Shown here one piece after another: positions 1-11,580 of a DNA stretch of 64,000 nt. The position numbers and the translations under genes were made by a program. The notes under the pieces are model-generated. The model did not search any database and was not told where the DNA came from. It saw only the letters and a program-made list of their open reading frames with translations. Origin of the DNA: Amoebidium appalachense (taxonomy: Eukaryota > Ichthyosporea); assembly GCA_963693365.1 (NCBI GenBank), contig CAVNZM010000005.1:7998001-8062000 (forward strand). Reading direction: 5' to 3'. Each line of letters opens with the position of its first letter. Positions within the stretch are counted from its first letter, which is position 1.

Positions 1-1549
1 GAACGCAAATCACAACGCATCAACGGGGCCAAAGCACACATCGCCTGAAGCTCCCACGGGCGGGGGAGGGGATGTTCCCGACCCCCCAGCTGCTCCACAA
101 AACTGTAGGCGGCACTCAGAATCGACAAAAGCGGCCGCTGCAGCAGTGCCGCCCACACCCAGCCACCAAGCAACTGCTGCAAACGGAGCTGTGTGACGAC
201 ACCACGACGCAACGCGGCCTGGGTTTCCGCCGCCACCAGACGGCACAAGGAAGCACCAGATGGGTGCAATATCCCAGAGCGATGCATTTCCAGGCCTAGC
301 AGCACCATAGAGGACGACGAACCAGCAGCCACATCCTTCTTGACGGTGGAGGGAAGACCAGCCGGGCCGGTGACGCCATAACACGATTCACGCTGACGAT
401 TGATGGCGGTGGCATCTGTGCCGACCCAGCCACAGTCGTCCACATACAGGGCATGCTGCGTGGCCTGCACAGGCCGCGGCACTATCGCACAGAGGCGCTC
501 AATGCGGGGCATGCCGGTTCGGTCAGCCAACTGCTCATGGACGTCTTGGGCCACAAGCACAGAATGCACCCAGCCGACGGGCACGGTCTTGAGGGCCGGG
601 TAAACAAGCCGGTCGGGCCCAGAAAGGCCAACAGCCTTCGAGGACACAGGCGGCAATCCGAAGTACCGCCACAGCCACTCGGGGGCAAGAAGACGATGGA
701 ACTGGTTGTCCATGTCCGACTTGCCAAAATAGAGGCAATCCTAAGGTCCCAGCAACAGATTCGCAAAATCGGGAGGGTTAGGCAGGTGCACCTTGAGGGC
801 AGGATGATCACGGGCAAAGAACAGGTTGCCACGGCGGCCGTCAAAAATGACGCGGGCTCTGGTGTCTTTGGGGACCCCAAACAGCCCATTGATGGCCATG
901 GTTTTTCCTCCGCCTCGAAATAGTGCACGATGCCGCAGTCATGAAGCCGAATAAACAGGGGACCGTGTTCCCCACTGGGAACGTGATGCGCCGGTCGGAT
1001 GCGGGCGGCGCAGCTCTGCAGGCGTCGGCGGAACAGGCTTGAGAAGGCCGCCGTCGCAGTTGGCCAAAAACGGCTGCAGTGTAGGGGACAAAAACTGCAA
1101 CACGTCCACTGTGGCTCCAACCCCAGGGGGTGGCAAAGCGGCATTTGCCGCCGTGAGAGGTAGCCATCCTGTCAATACAGGGTAGGCCGCGGGGAACGCA
1201 GCCAAGACACTACTCGCAGGCTGAGCGTCGTAGACATCCGCGCGTATAGCATCGTAGCTGGCCCTAAGGACAAAGGTCCACACGGCATGGTGGTGACTGT
1301 TCACCAACCGGGTCGGGAATGGGCAAGGGCCGCCTGCCCACAGCTCGTTGAGGGCACCAAGACAACGGTTAGCCAAGGTAACCCCCTTCAGGCGGTGAGA
1401 CAGACGTTGCCGACGGCGTTGACTCCGTAGACGGGCTTGTCCAGCACAGCACGGTCCGGCACAGGAATGGCCGGAACAGGAAACAAATCAGAGGCGGCAA
1501 AGATATGACGTGGCATAGCTGTGGAATCCTTAGAAAAATTAGGGGGCAT
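1..1549 (-). pseudogene. DIRS-like reverse transcriptase ORF, N-terminal part (copy E)
   Basis: Minus-strand reverse transcriptase ORF of a DIRS-like element, cut by the window start. It aligns along its length with 12402-14455. The start matches the ATG at 1549 (residues MPPNFSK in the better copy). The RT fold entry around 850-950 is recognisable (DCGIVHYFEAEEKP). Just after it one base is missing relative to the other copy, so the frame shifts to PWPSMGCL. The catalytic YVDD would lie further left and the segment 400-800 covers the part leading to it. The product would copy element RNA using the recombinase route rather than an integrase. It is a broken copy. Confidence 0.8.
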
Positions 1550-1626
1550 ATTTAATCAAGGGCACATGGCAGGAAACCACAAGAAAATAATATACAGAAC
1601 CGCGTGCAGAACCCCCAAAGGGCCGT

Positions 1627-2688
1627 TTAGGCCCTGTGGCCACCGGCCCCCGGAGGGGTCGATGGACCAGTGCCGGATGGGCCACTGCCGGGACCGCGCC
1701 GAGCCCGGGTGACTTTGGCGAGGGTCTTGGCTTGCCAAACAGCCCGGGTGGCCAAGGCAGGGGGCTGGGGCAGGCTGCGCGCAGGGAGCTCCTCAAACTG
1801 CTCTGCAACAGCCCGGTCCCCGTTGGACTGATCAGCAGTCTGCACAGCCAGCAGACAGCGCACACCAGCTTTCACAGCAGGCGACTCCTTGCGGGCCACC
1901 CTTACTTAGGGTTGGCGGCCAGCAGCAGATCCAGCATACGGGCAAGCGTCGAGCCTCCCGTTTGTTGCGGTAGCTGACCCAATCCGCCGCATGGACAGCC
2001 GCAGTGACCGAGGCCTGGTCAGCCAAGGCGCTCTTGAGGTAGGAAGGGGCCAGACGTTCTTTGACGCGCAGGTTGACTTTGGCGCCGCTGAGAGCAGATA
2101 ACGGCTGGGGTTGGGTTTGGAACGGCCAGAGGAACGACGGCTGCGAGAGGAACGACCGTAGCCACTGCTGCTGGAAGAAGAATCCTCAATCGACGATGGG
2201 GTGTCTTCACTGCCGGTGTCGTACGCATAGACAGGCTCCTTGCCCTTTGCCCGCGCAGACAGCGTGCTCAGCAGGCCGCCGGCAGAGGGCTTCTTGGGGC
2301 GACCAGACTGGGCAACAGAGAGGGCTTGCACTTGGGCAGAAAGCGCCTGCAGCTGCTCTTGGACGTCTACACCGTCAGAACGCCGCTGGGGAGAGGGCGA
2401 CCCAGGTGGGGGGGAGGCATGGCCGCTGCGAGGAGTGCGACAGAGCAAGTGCAGCTGGTCGGTGACTTTCCAACCGACCATCTCAGGGGCATCAAAAGCC
2501 ACCGAGCGCGCCTTGAGGGCTGAAACCACACTGTTGACGGTTTCTGCCGGCAGGCTGTTCTAAGGGAGGGCGTTGGACTGCAAAACGGCCAGAGTTTTGA
2601 GACTTGCATCGACCGCATCAGTAGAGATCTCCAAAAGCTTTTCGAGGAGAGCGGCCCCCTCGGCGACCAGAGCAGGAGGAGGGGCCAT
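1627..2688 (-). pseudogene. DIRS-like gag-type ORF (copy E)
   Basis: Minus-strand ORF region upstream of the RT ORF, matching 14533-15552. The chosen start is the ATG at 2688 (MAPPPALVAEGAALLEK), which is shared by both copies. It has a helical N-terminus, then a Q/A-rich coiled-coil-like stretch (VQEQLQALSAQVQALS), then a Ser/Arg-rich tract (SSGYGRSSRSRRSSGR) typical of nucleic-acid binding. No zinc knuckle is visible. A frame change occurs near 1900-2030. The position before RT suggests a Gag-like structural protein; this is inferred from order, not from a known domain. Confidence 0.6.
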
Positions 2689-2929
2689 TGCAATGCTCAC
2701 AAACCAGACTAGAGCACGAAAACTTGAAAATGAAGACTGGAAAATGCAAAAACACGAGAAAACGACACCGCAAGAAACGTCCGAAAACCAGCCAAAACGC
2801 AATGGCGCGCACGCAAAACTCTTACCAGATGCTGCCGAAGCTAAGCGCGCGCTCCTGGGCAAAAAAAACCTAGATAAAAAACGAAAACAGCGCGAAAAAC
2901 GGGGACTAGAGTTGCAAAAACTTAACTAA

Positions 2930-3098
2930 AAATTTGGGCCTAAAGAGACCTAAACGCGCTCAGTAGCGCCGCAACTGACCTCCCTGGGGCCGCGCAAGCT
3001 CATTATATAGCGCGGCATGAGCTTGCGCGGCCCACATTTTTGCCTATGGAAATATGAGAAATGATTTAAAACCTATCAAATCCATGAAATCTACCAAA
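2930..3098 (-). repeat. Terminal repeat A1 of DIRS copy E (truncated)
   Basis: The sequence is the 'A' terminal repeat read on the minus strand, cut at 3098 where a plus-oriented A repeat begins. It contains a perfect 17-bp inverted repeat (2987-3003 with 3017-3033, arm GGGCCGCGCAAGCTCAT, 13-nt loop). That is an expanded version of the 9-bp palindrome (GGGCCGCGC/GCGCGGCCC) found in other A repeats. Confidence 0.75.
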
Positions 3099-3749
3099 AT
3101 ATTTAGTTTGTAGACGTGTTTTCTTTGCAGGAGAATTAGATAGCCCCGATGGAGTGAAATTGTGTGTTGCGAGTGTGCTGTAAAATTCGTCGTAGTAGCG
3201 TGGTGTAGGCCTTGGTGTGTTTGATGTGTGTGCAAAGTTTCAGGCTGCTAGCATGTTTATTTAGGGAGCTGTAGCTGTTTTTATGTTCTGTGGAATATGC
3301 CATATGGATATATTGATGAGTTTGAGTTATATCTAGTCCGAAATGGGATTAGGTCTTTGTGATCTAGGGGTTTTAGCCACTTGTAAAAAATTTTCATTGG
3401 TTGATGTGCAGCAAAAATTCCATTTGGTAGATTTCATGGATTTGATAGGTTCTAAGTCATTTCTTCATATTTCCATTGGCAAAAATGTGGGCCGCGCTAT
3501 ATAATGAGCTTGCGCGGCCCCAGGGAGGTCAGTTGTGGCGCTACTGAGCGCGTTTAGGTCTCTTTAGGCCCAAATTTTTAGCTAAGCTTTGGCCCACCCA
3601 CCACACCCTTTGCCTATTTAGGCACTAGGCTACGTTTTTGGAGCATGTTTCTGTATGACATTTGTCAAAGTGCCTGCTTGTGAGATCGATCCACAGGCAC
3701 CGGCTCATGTATCCCCATGCTGGGGCTGGTAAAGATACGTTGGCATAAG
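3099..3749 (+). repeat. A-B terminal repeat unit, plus orientation
   Basis: An A repeat (starting TATTTAGTTTGTAGACGTG) runs directly into a B repeat ending GGCATAAG. There is no ORF between them. This is the A2-B2 arrangement of the DIRS family standing alone, with a short internal deletion in B near 3665. A minus-oriented scrap of A follows at 3750-3808. Confidence 0.75.
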
Positions 3750-3825
3750 AATGAAATTTTTGCTGCACATCAACCAATGAAGAAGAAAACACGTTTACAA
3801 ACTAAATATTAAAGTAGCTGGAACC

Positions 3826-4647
3826 ATGAGATTGCGACAATCAATCTCCAGGCCAAATTCATTAGAAAAACAGGGTTACATCGAGAGTAAAAAGGTACCA
3901 GGGATATGCACTAGAGTTATGCACCGGGATGCTGTTGGTGAGTTCCTGGATTGGTTGCCCCCTGGCACCGACACCAAGTCCCCCGCCGAACTGGACGACC
4001 TACTGGTGGAGTATTTTGAGGAGTGTTATGCCATTGATCCATCGCGTGGCCAGCGTCAGCGCTGTGTCAACACAGCTGCCGGCATCAAGCATTTCATGCC
4101 ACGCCTGGGTCCACACCTGCAGGCCGGCCAACGGAGCCTGCAGGGCTGGAACCGGCTTGTTCCAGCAAAGACCACGCCCCCGCTTCCGTTTTCATTGGTC
4201 CTCGTCATTGGCCATCATTTGTATTCCAAAATTGGCCCCTTGTTTGGTATTGCTGTTTTGCTCGGATTTGAGTGTTATTTTCGTGTCAGTGAGCTGCTTA
4301 TGCTCACCCGTGCGGATCTTGTTTTGCCCGACGACCCCGTTCCCCACGACATGCCACCCGGTACAGGCGGCATCCACCTGGCCAACACCAAGACCGGTCC
4401 AAATCAGTTTGTCCCCATCACCGATCCGTCCCTGTTGGCCATGCTGTCTTTCTGGTTCCGTGGTGCCCCCCCTTCTGCGCAGCTGTTTCCTTTCTCGTAT
4501 GATGTTCTGCGTGCCAAGTTCCAAGCGGCATGTGACTCCCTCGCCCTCAACGAGTATGGGTTCCATCTTCACAGTCTTCGCCATGGTGGTGCCTCGAGAG
4601 ACTACGTCAGGGGTGTTTCAGTAGAGACGATTGCTCTGCGTGGATGA
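3826..4647 (+). pseudogene. DIRS-type tyrosine recombinase (copy G)
   Basis: A 273-residue plus-strand ORF related to the recombinases at 6507-7265 and 11581-12341. Tyrosine recombinases of DIRS elements join the element cDNA to the genome without an integrase. Visible motifs are the Arg in CYFRVSELLML and the HSLRHGGAS box. The ORF stops at a TGA inside the segment that in the sister copies reads RGRWRSHA. The tyrosine-bearing segment (SLRRYVQAG) therefore lies just beyond the stop and is lost. The first 30 residues differ from the sister copies, so the 5' part is rearranged. It has a run of seven C at 4466-4472, where the other two copies have six. Confidence 0.8.
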
Positions 4648-5281
4648 TGGAGATCGCATGCCTCCCTCCGCCGGTATGTGCAGGCCGGCCAGTCTCTTGT
4701 TCTTTCTATTCACGTGCCTGTGTCGCCCCTTGCCGGGCCCGGGCTGCAGCGCTGCGTCAGTCAGCCACGGTATGGTTCGTTCCTTCCCGTGCCAGGTAGG
4801 GAGTGGTGGAGCACACCTGTGCCTGCTTGTGAGATTGATCCACAGGCACCGGCGCATGTATCCCCTTGCTGGGGCTGGTAAAGACGACGTTGGCATAAGA
4901 ATATTTAGTTTGTAAACGTGTTTTCTTTGCAGGAGAATTAGATAGCCCCGTTGGAGTGAAATTGTGTGTTGCGAGTGTGCTGTAAACTTCGTGGTAGTAT
5001 AATGTTGTAGGCCATGGTGTGTCTGATGTGTGTGCAAAGTTTCAGGCTGCTAGCATTTTTATTTAGGGAGCTGTAGTTGTTTTTATGTTCTGTGGGATAT
5101 GCCATATGGATATATTGATGAGTTTGAGTTATATCTAGTCCGAAATGGGCGGCAATTGATTAGGTCTTTGTGATCTAGGGGTTTTAGCCACTTGTAAAAC
5201 ATTTTCATTGGTTGATGTGCAGCAAAAATTCCATTTTGGTAGATTTCATGGATTTGATAGGTTTTAAGTCATTTCTCATAT
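4648..5281 (+). repeat. B1 and truncated A2 repeats of DIRS copy G
   Basis: B1 (to about 4898, ending GGCATAAG) is followed by A2 from 4899. A2 is cut at about 5281, where it meets a minus-oriented B-A unit head to head. The order ORF-B1-A2 is the 3' end of a split-direct-repeat element. Confidence 0.75.
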
Positions 5282-6248
5282 TTATGCCAACGTCGTCTTT
5301 ACCAGCCCCAGCAAGGGGATACATGAGCCGGTGCCTGTGGATCAATCTCACAAGCAGGCACAGGTGTGCTCCACAGGAGCAATGAAAAGAATGACAAATG
5401 TCATACAGAAACATGCTCAAAAAACGTAGCCTAGTGCCTAAATAGGCAAAGGGTGTGGTGGGTGGGCCAAAACTTAGCTAAAAAATTGGGCCTAAAGAGA
5501 CCTAAACGCGCTCAGTAGCGCCGCAACTGACCTCCCTGGGGCCGCGCAAGCTCATTATAGAGCGCGGCCCACATTTTTGCCTATGGAAATATGAAGAAAT
5601 GACTTAAAACCTATCAAATCCATGAAATCTACCAAAATGGAATTTTTGCTGCACATCAACCAATGAAAAAATTTCACAAGTGGCTAAAACCCCTAGATCA
5701 TAAAGACCAAATCGATTGCCGCCCATTTCGGACTAGATATAACTCAAACTCATCAATATATCCATATGGCATATCCCACAGAACATAAAAACAGCTACAG
5801 CTCCCTAAATAAAAATGCTAGCAGCCTGAAACTTTGCACACACATCAAACACACCATGGTCTACAGTATTATACTACCACAAAGTTTACAGCACACTCGC
5901 AACACACAATTTCACTCCAACGGGGCTATCTAATTCTCCTGCAAAGAAAACACGTTTACAAACTTAATATTCTTATGCCAACGTCGTCTTTACCAGCCCC
6001 AGCAAGGGGATACATGCGCCGGTGCCTGTGGATCAATCTCACAAGCAGCAAGCTACAAGCTTCTCACAAGCTACAGCTCCCTAAATAAAAATGCTAGCAG
6101 CCTGAAACTGTGCACACACATCAAACACACCATGGCCTACAACAGTATAATACTACGAAGTTTACAGCACACTCGCAACACACAATTTCACTCCAACGGG
6201 GCTATCTAATTCTCCTGCAAAGAAAACACGTTTACAAACTAAATATTC
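5282..6248 (-). repeat. Minus-oriented B2-A2 unit plus extra partial B-A
   Basis: A complete B-A unit on the minus strand (5282-5971) is followed by a partial B (5972-6047) and a partial A (about 6060-6248). The 3' end of copy F therefore carries three B-A repeats instead of the expected two, probably from unequal recombination. The A repeat here contains the intact target CTCATTATAGAGCGCGG. This is the empty-site sequence for the DNA transposon at 15874-24799. Confidence 0.75.
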
Positions 6249-7265
6249 TTATGCCAACGTCGTCTTTACGAGCCCCAGCAAGGGGATACATGAGCCGGTG
6301 CCTGTGGATCAATCTCACAAGCAGGCACAGGTGTGCTCCACCACTCCCTACCTGGCACGGGAAGGAACGAACCATGCCGTGGGTGACTGATGCAGCGCTG
6401 CAGCCCGGGCAAGGAGCGACGCAGGCACGCGAATCAGACTGGCCGGCCTGCACATACCGGCGGAGGGAGGCATGCGATCTCCATCGACCACGCAGAGCAA
6501 TCGTCTCTACTGAAACACCCCTGACATAGTCTCTCGAGGCACCACCATGGCGAAGACTGTGAAGATGGAACCCATACTCGTTGAGGCCGATGGAGTCACA
6601 TGCCGCTTGGAACTTGGCACGCAGAACATCATGCGAGAAAGGAAACAGCCGCGCAGAAGGGGGGCGCCACGGAACCAGAAAGACAGGATGGCCAACAGGG
6701 ACGGATCGGTGATGGGGACAAACTGATTTGGACCGGTCTTGGTGTCGGCCAGGCGGATGCCGCCTGTACCGGGTGGCATGTCGTGGGGAACGGGGTCGTC
6801 GGGCAAAATAAGATCCGCACGGGTGAGCATAAGCAGCTCACTGACACGAAAATAACACTCAAATCCAAGCAAAACAGCAATACCAAACAAGGGGCCAATA
6901 TTGGAATACAAATGATGGCCAATGACGAGGACCAATGAAAACGGAAGCGGGGGCATGGTCTGTGCTGGAACAAGCCGGTTCCAGCCCTGCAGGCTCCGTT
7001 GGGCGGCCTGCAGGTGTGGACCCAGGAGTGGCATGAAATGCTTGATGCCGGCAGCTGTGTTGACACAGTGCTGACGCTGGCCACGCGATGGATCAATGGC
7101 ATAACACTCCTCAAAATACTCCACCAGGAGGTCGTCCAGTTCGTCGGGGGACTTGGTGTCGGTGCCAGGGGGCAACCAATCCAGGAACTCAACAACAGCA
7201 TCCGGGTAGGCCTTGAGGGTTGGGGGCTTTATGGCCTGGTCAGCCAGAAAGCCGCGAGGGACCAT
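6249..7265 (-). pseudogene. DIRS-type tyrosine recombinase with B1 repeat (copy F)
   Basis: The minus-strand recombinase ORF (6507-7265) is followed by B1 (6249-6506). The N-terminal half reads well (VVEFLDWLPPGTDTKSP; FECYFRVSELLML). At a C6 run near 6660 (G6 on the plus strand) the frame shifts, and the HSLRHGG/RRYV segment lies in another frame. The same shift is present in the copy at 11581-12341. Copy F points toward copy G (3826-4647). Confidence 0.8.
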
Positions 7266-7833
7266 CTACAGGATTGTGGGCTGACGGCAGCCACACACAA
7301 TACAAACGAATGTCGAGGGCAAGCGTGTAGGCAGCCCATTGGCGGCATACACGGTTAAGGCGTCGGGATGCTGAACGACCCTTAGCAACAGCCCCAAGCA
7401 GCGCCGTTGAATCAAGGCCCCAAAGGTAGTGGGAGCCCCGGGCAGCCGTAGACCGACCTAATCGACGAAGCCCCAGGAGCAAGGCTTCTCCCTCCAGAAT
7501 GTTGATGTGGTTGGAGTGGCGCCAACGATGACTGATGTTGGTGGTCCACCGGCCACCAACAGCTGCCAGGATAGGTGCCGGGGGGGCGGACGGGCTTGGC
7601 TCGTGCACAGGACCAGACAGCTGGCTGTAGTGGCCATGCCGGTTGCAGTGAGGCAGCACTTCGCGGAGAAGCGTTGCTGGAAGCACCCGGGACACCACTG
7701 CACCACCCAACAAGGAAGCATCAGTGCAGAACATGGTGCTAGCAAACCCAGAACGCGACGCAAATCACAACGCATCAAAGGGGCCAAAGCACACATCGCC
7801 TGAAGCTCCCACACCACAGGCGGGGAAAGGGGC
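7240..7833 (-). pseudogene. DIRS RNase H domain (copy F), 5'-truncated
   Basis: The minus-strand ORF contains the RNase H residues of the DIRS pol: MFCTDASLLGGAVV (first Asp), LEGEALLLGL (Glu), GLDSTALLGAV (Asp) and NPVDGPSR (Asp). The rest of RT is absent. At 7833 the sequence jumps to a plus-oriented A repeat, so the copy is 5'-truncated. Confidence 0.75.
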
Positions 7834-8159
7834 AAGTCATTTCTTCATATTTCCATAGGCAAAAATGTGGGCCGCGCTATATAATGAGCTTGCGCGGCCC
7901 CAGGGAGGTCAGTTGCGGCGCTACTGAGCGCGTTTAGGTCTCTTTAGGCCCAATTTTTTAGCTTAGTTTTTGCCCACCTACCACACCCTTTGCCTATTTA
8001 AGCACTAGGCTACGTTTTTTAAGCATGTTTCTTTATGACATTTGTCATCCTTTTCATTGCTCCTGTGGAGCACACCTGTGCCTGCTTGTGAGATTGATCC
8101 ACAAGCTCCGGCTCATGTATCCCCTTGCTGGGGCTGGTAAAGACGACGTTGGCATAAGA
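7834..8159 (+). repeat. Partial A plus B2 repeat, plus orientation
   Basis: The unit runs from the middle of A (AAGTCATTTCTTCATATTTCC) to the end of B (GGCATAAG). It separates DIRS copy F from the copia coding sequence that starts at about 8160, and it has removed the copia 5' end. Confidence 0.75.
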
Positions 8160-8160
8160 A

Positions 8161-9201
8161 TAAGGTTCTCAATGCCAAGATCGGAATGAACGAGACAGCT
8201 GTCAAGTTTGCGGCGCGGCTCCAATCAGATTGGCGGCAGCTGAAGGACTTTCTGGCCCACGAGAACAACGTGAAGGAGCCTGTGGTGGTTGATGTCTTCC
8301 TTCGACAGCCCTGTGAGGACCCCCGGTATGAGCAGTACGCCAAACCGTTGCTGGGCAGTGAAGATGCGGGTCTGAACATGTCCGCATTGGTTGCCAAGTT
8401 CATGGTGTATGATCAGCGTATCGACCCGGCACCAAAGGGGTAGACCACTAGACTGCATTCAACGCCATGGACAAACAGCGTGACAGGGGCAACAACAGAG
8501 GTCACCAGCACAGCAAAGGTGACACGAGAAAAAGCAACGGGGGCAACCCAAGGGCCGATTTTTGCTGTCACGCCTGCAACAAGAAGGGTCATTTCGCCCG
8601 TGATTGCCGTGCCAACCCTGACGGGTTTTACAAGAACCGCCGCAACAAGGGGAAAGAGACTGCACTCAACATCACTGACACTCCACGCCAACACAATGGG
8701 GCCAGGCGTCATCTGTGGTGGGATTCCGGGGCAACATCCCACATGTCACCAGTGCGAGAATGGTTCACGAACTTCCGTATGGTGGAGCCAATGCCTGTCA
8801 CCCATCAGCACGTGGGAGGGCAAGGGGGACATCACCTTTGATGCCAAGCCTTTTGACGGACGTGTCAACCGACTGCGGCTCAACTTGAAGGACGTTCTCT
8901 ATGTGCCCGCACTCGACAAGACTTTGGTGTCTGCATCAAAATGTCACGCGAAGGGCATCAGCGGCATCACCGCATGGCAAGTTGCTGATTGTCGATCGGG
9001 ATTGGTCGGGATTAGCCAATGGCATTCTCGATGGGGGTCTCTACCGCATAGTTGGGCACGTGACGACAGGAATGAATCGGTGGCAGCAGTTGAGAAGAAC
9101 AGCCGCGGCAGTGGGGGCAACGTCGACGGTGGCAGCATCGCGTCCAGTGCCCCAGAGGCCAGTATTCCGGTGGCACAGGATAAGGTGAGCACACGTGGGA
9201 A
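8161..9201 (+). pseudogene. Copia gag C-terminus, zinc knuckle and protease
   Basis: Two plus-strand ORFs, 8186-8443 and 8467 onward, belong to one copia polyprotein broken by a stop at 8441. The first is a Gag fragment (FAARLQSDWRQLKDFL). The second has a CCHC knuckle (CHACNKKGHFARDC), which binds RNA, and then the aspartic protease motif WWDSGATSHMSP. Later residues (LYRIVGHVTTG) resemble the stretch before the integrase zinc finger. Frames drift after about 8840. The block ends where the 28-bp inverted repeat starts at 9202. Confidence 0.8.
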
Positions 9202-9229
9202 GGTTCGCTATGAGGGCCCGCCCGGCCGG

Positions 9230-10614
9230 TTCGCCGCGGATACAAGCGGTTCAGGGCGGATCCGGGCCAAAGTTCGCCGAGAGCCGCGAAAGATCTGCAG
9301 CCAATTACACAAGCCATTCGAAGCGATTTGTGGAATGCGAATCCCCAGCTCACGGCAGAGACACTCCTGACAGGCACCCAATCGATCGGAGCGCGGCGAA
9401 AGCATGAAACGGGATATAGCAATAAACGATAACCAATAGATTTCAAGTATGCAAAAGGCTTTAAAGATTATTAAAACAGTAAGAAAATGCACAATAAAGG
9501 GTGTAAAATATATTTAATCTGTTGTACTATCCGTTTTATTATGTGGGTAATCAATCGTTGTAGAGCATTTTTGGTATACCTGCATGTCAGAGAGTCAATG
9601 ACCACACATTCGGCGAAATGATGCATGCTTGTGCAGTGGCCACCTAAATACACCTGCTTCCGTATGCATGAACTTTTTTACATGGCACAACACAGAGTTT
9701 TATATATAGCAAAGAGCACACAATTGGGAAGGCGCACTTGGCTCATATGGCAGCCTGGGAGGATGCGTGATCAGCATTCAACCCGCAATGAATATAGTGC
9801 TAATTGTCTGCTGCAATTGGCGCGTTCCGGCTCGCGGGAATTCACCCACTAACCGAACCCTGACGGGACCTAGAATAAAGGTGAGCTGCTTTTACCTAGG
9901 TGGCAGGTCTCCAAATCGAGCTTTGTGGCCTTTTCATCGCACAATTTATATATACCTGAATTCATTTTCACAATTGAAAAAGGGTTTGTTTGGTTTAGAA
10001 CTGTTGTGATTTTTTCCCGTATGGTTTCCTTTTTCTCCGCAAGGGGGGGTGGGGCGGGGGGCCGCGGGTTTGGGGCGAGGGGGAAGTACGTTTGCATGAT
10101 TTATGCCGAATTGCAGATCAAAAGAAGTATATTGTCACCTGCTGCCCAATTGCAGATCCAAAGAAATATGTTGCCATCTGCCATTTGATTTCAGTTCAGT
10201 TTCAGTTTATCAGTTTTCATTGCATAAGTACCGCGAATTGCAGATCACAAATAAGTATATTGCCTTCTGCCATTAGTTTAATATCAGTTTTAGGCGCAAA
10301 CAAAAAGGTATAGGAGAACGAAGGTTGAAATGCACGCACTAGTAGATGGACCTCACACTTGTTGTAAAACGGTGGACATTACATATGTCCCCCATATTGC
10401 TTGCGTTTGAGGCAACGCGCTTTGCTTCCACATCATGTTGCCTGATCGATTATATAGAAAGCATGCCGACCACTCAAACCACGCTTGAGCGTTGCAAAAT
10501 TCCTTTTTCATGATCACGGTGCCACTCCTACTTGCCCATTCCTATTCAGTATTTAAGCTGTATTAAATAGTAATATATTGATTTTTATCATTTATTTATA
10601 CATTAGTATTCATT
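9230..10614. other. Non-coding left part of the 28-bp-TIR element
   Basis: No convincing gene. It holds a G-rich stretch at about 10041-10083 that could form a quadruplex. Three imperfect repeats of about 40 bp (10110-10147, 10148-10187, 10233-10276) share the core AATTGCAGATC. Confidence 0.5.
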
Positions 10615-11580
10615 CTTATGCCAACGTCGTCTTTACCAGCCCCAGCAAGGGGATACATGAGCCGGTGCCTGTGGATCAATCTCACAAGCAGGCACAGGTG
10701 TGCTCCACAGGAGCAATGAAAAGAATGACAAATGTCATACAGAAACATGCTCAAAAAACGTAGCCTAGTGCCTAAATAGGCAAAGGGTGTGGTGGGTGGG
10801 CAAAAACTTAGCTATAAAAATGGGGCCTAAAGAGACCTAAACGCGCTCAGTAGCGCCGCAACTGACCTCCCTGGGGCTGCGCAAGCTCATCATAGAGCGC
10901 GGCCCACATTTTTGCCTATGGAAACATGAAGAAATGACTTAGAACCTATCAAATCCATGAAATCTACCAAAATGGAATTTTTGCTGCACATCAACCAATG
11001 AAAATTTTTCACAAGTGGCTAAAACCCCTAGATCATAAAGACCAAATCGATTGCCGCCCAATTCGGACTAGATATAACTCAAACTCATCAATATATCCAT
11101 ATGGCATATCCCACAGAACATAAAAACAGCTGAAGCTCCCTAAATAAAAATGCTAGCAGCCTGAAACTTTGCACGCACATCAACCACACCATGGCCTACA
11201 GCATTATACTACCACGAAGTTTACAGCACACTCGCAACACACAATTTCACTCCAACGGGGCTATCTAATTCTCCTGCAAAGAAAACACGTTTACAAACTT
11301 AATATTCTTATGCCAACGTCATCTTTACCAGCCCCAGCAAGGGGATACATGAGCCGGTGCCTGTGGATCAATCTCACAAGCAGGCACAGGTGTGCTCCAC
11401 CACTCCCTACCTGGCACGGGAAGGAACGAACCATGCCGTGGGTGACTGATGCAGCGCTGCAGCCCGGGCAAGGAGCGACGCAGGCACTCGAATAGAAAGA
11501 ACAAGAGACTGGCCGGCCTGCACATACATACCGGCGGAGGGAGGCATGCGATCTCCATCGACCACGCAGAGCAATCTTCT
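10615..11580 (-). repeat. B2-A2-B1 terminal repeats of DIRS copy A
   Basis: On the plus strand B2 starts CTTATGCCAACGTCG at 10615. A2 ends AACTTAATATT near 11305. B1 repeats the B sequence up to the recombinase stop. B1 and B2 share the GGTGCCTGTGGATCAATC segment. Confidence 0.85.
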
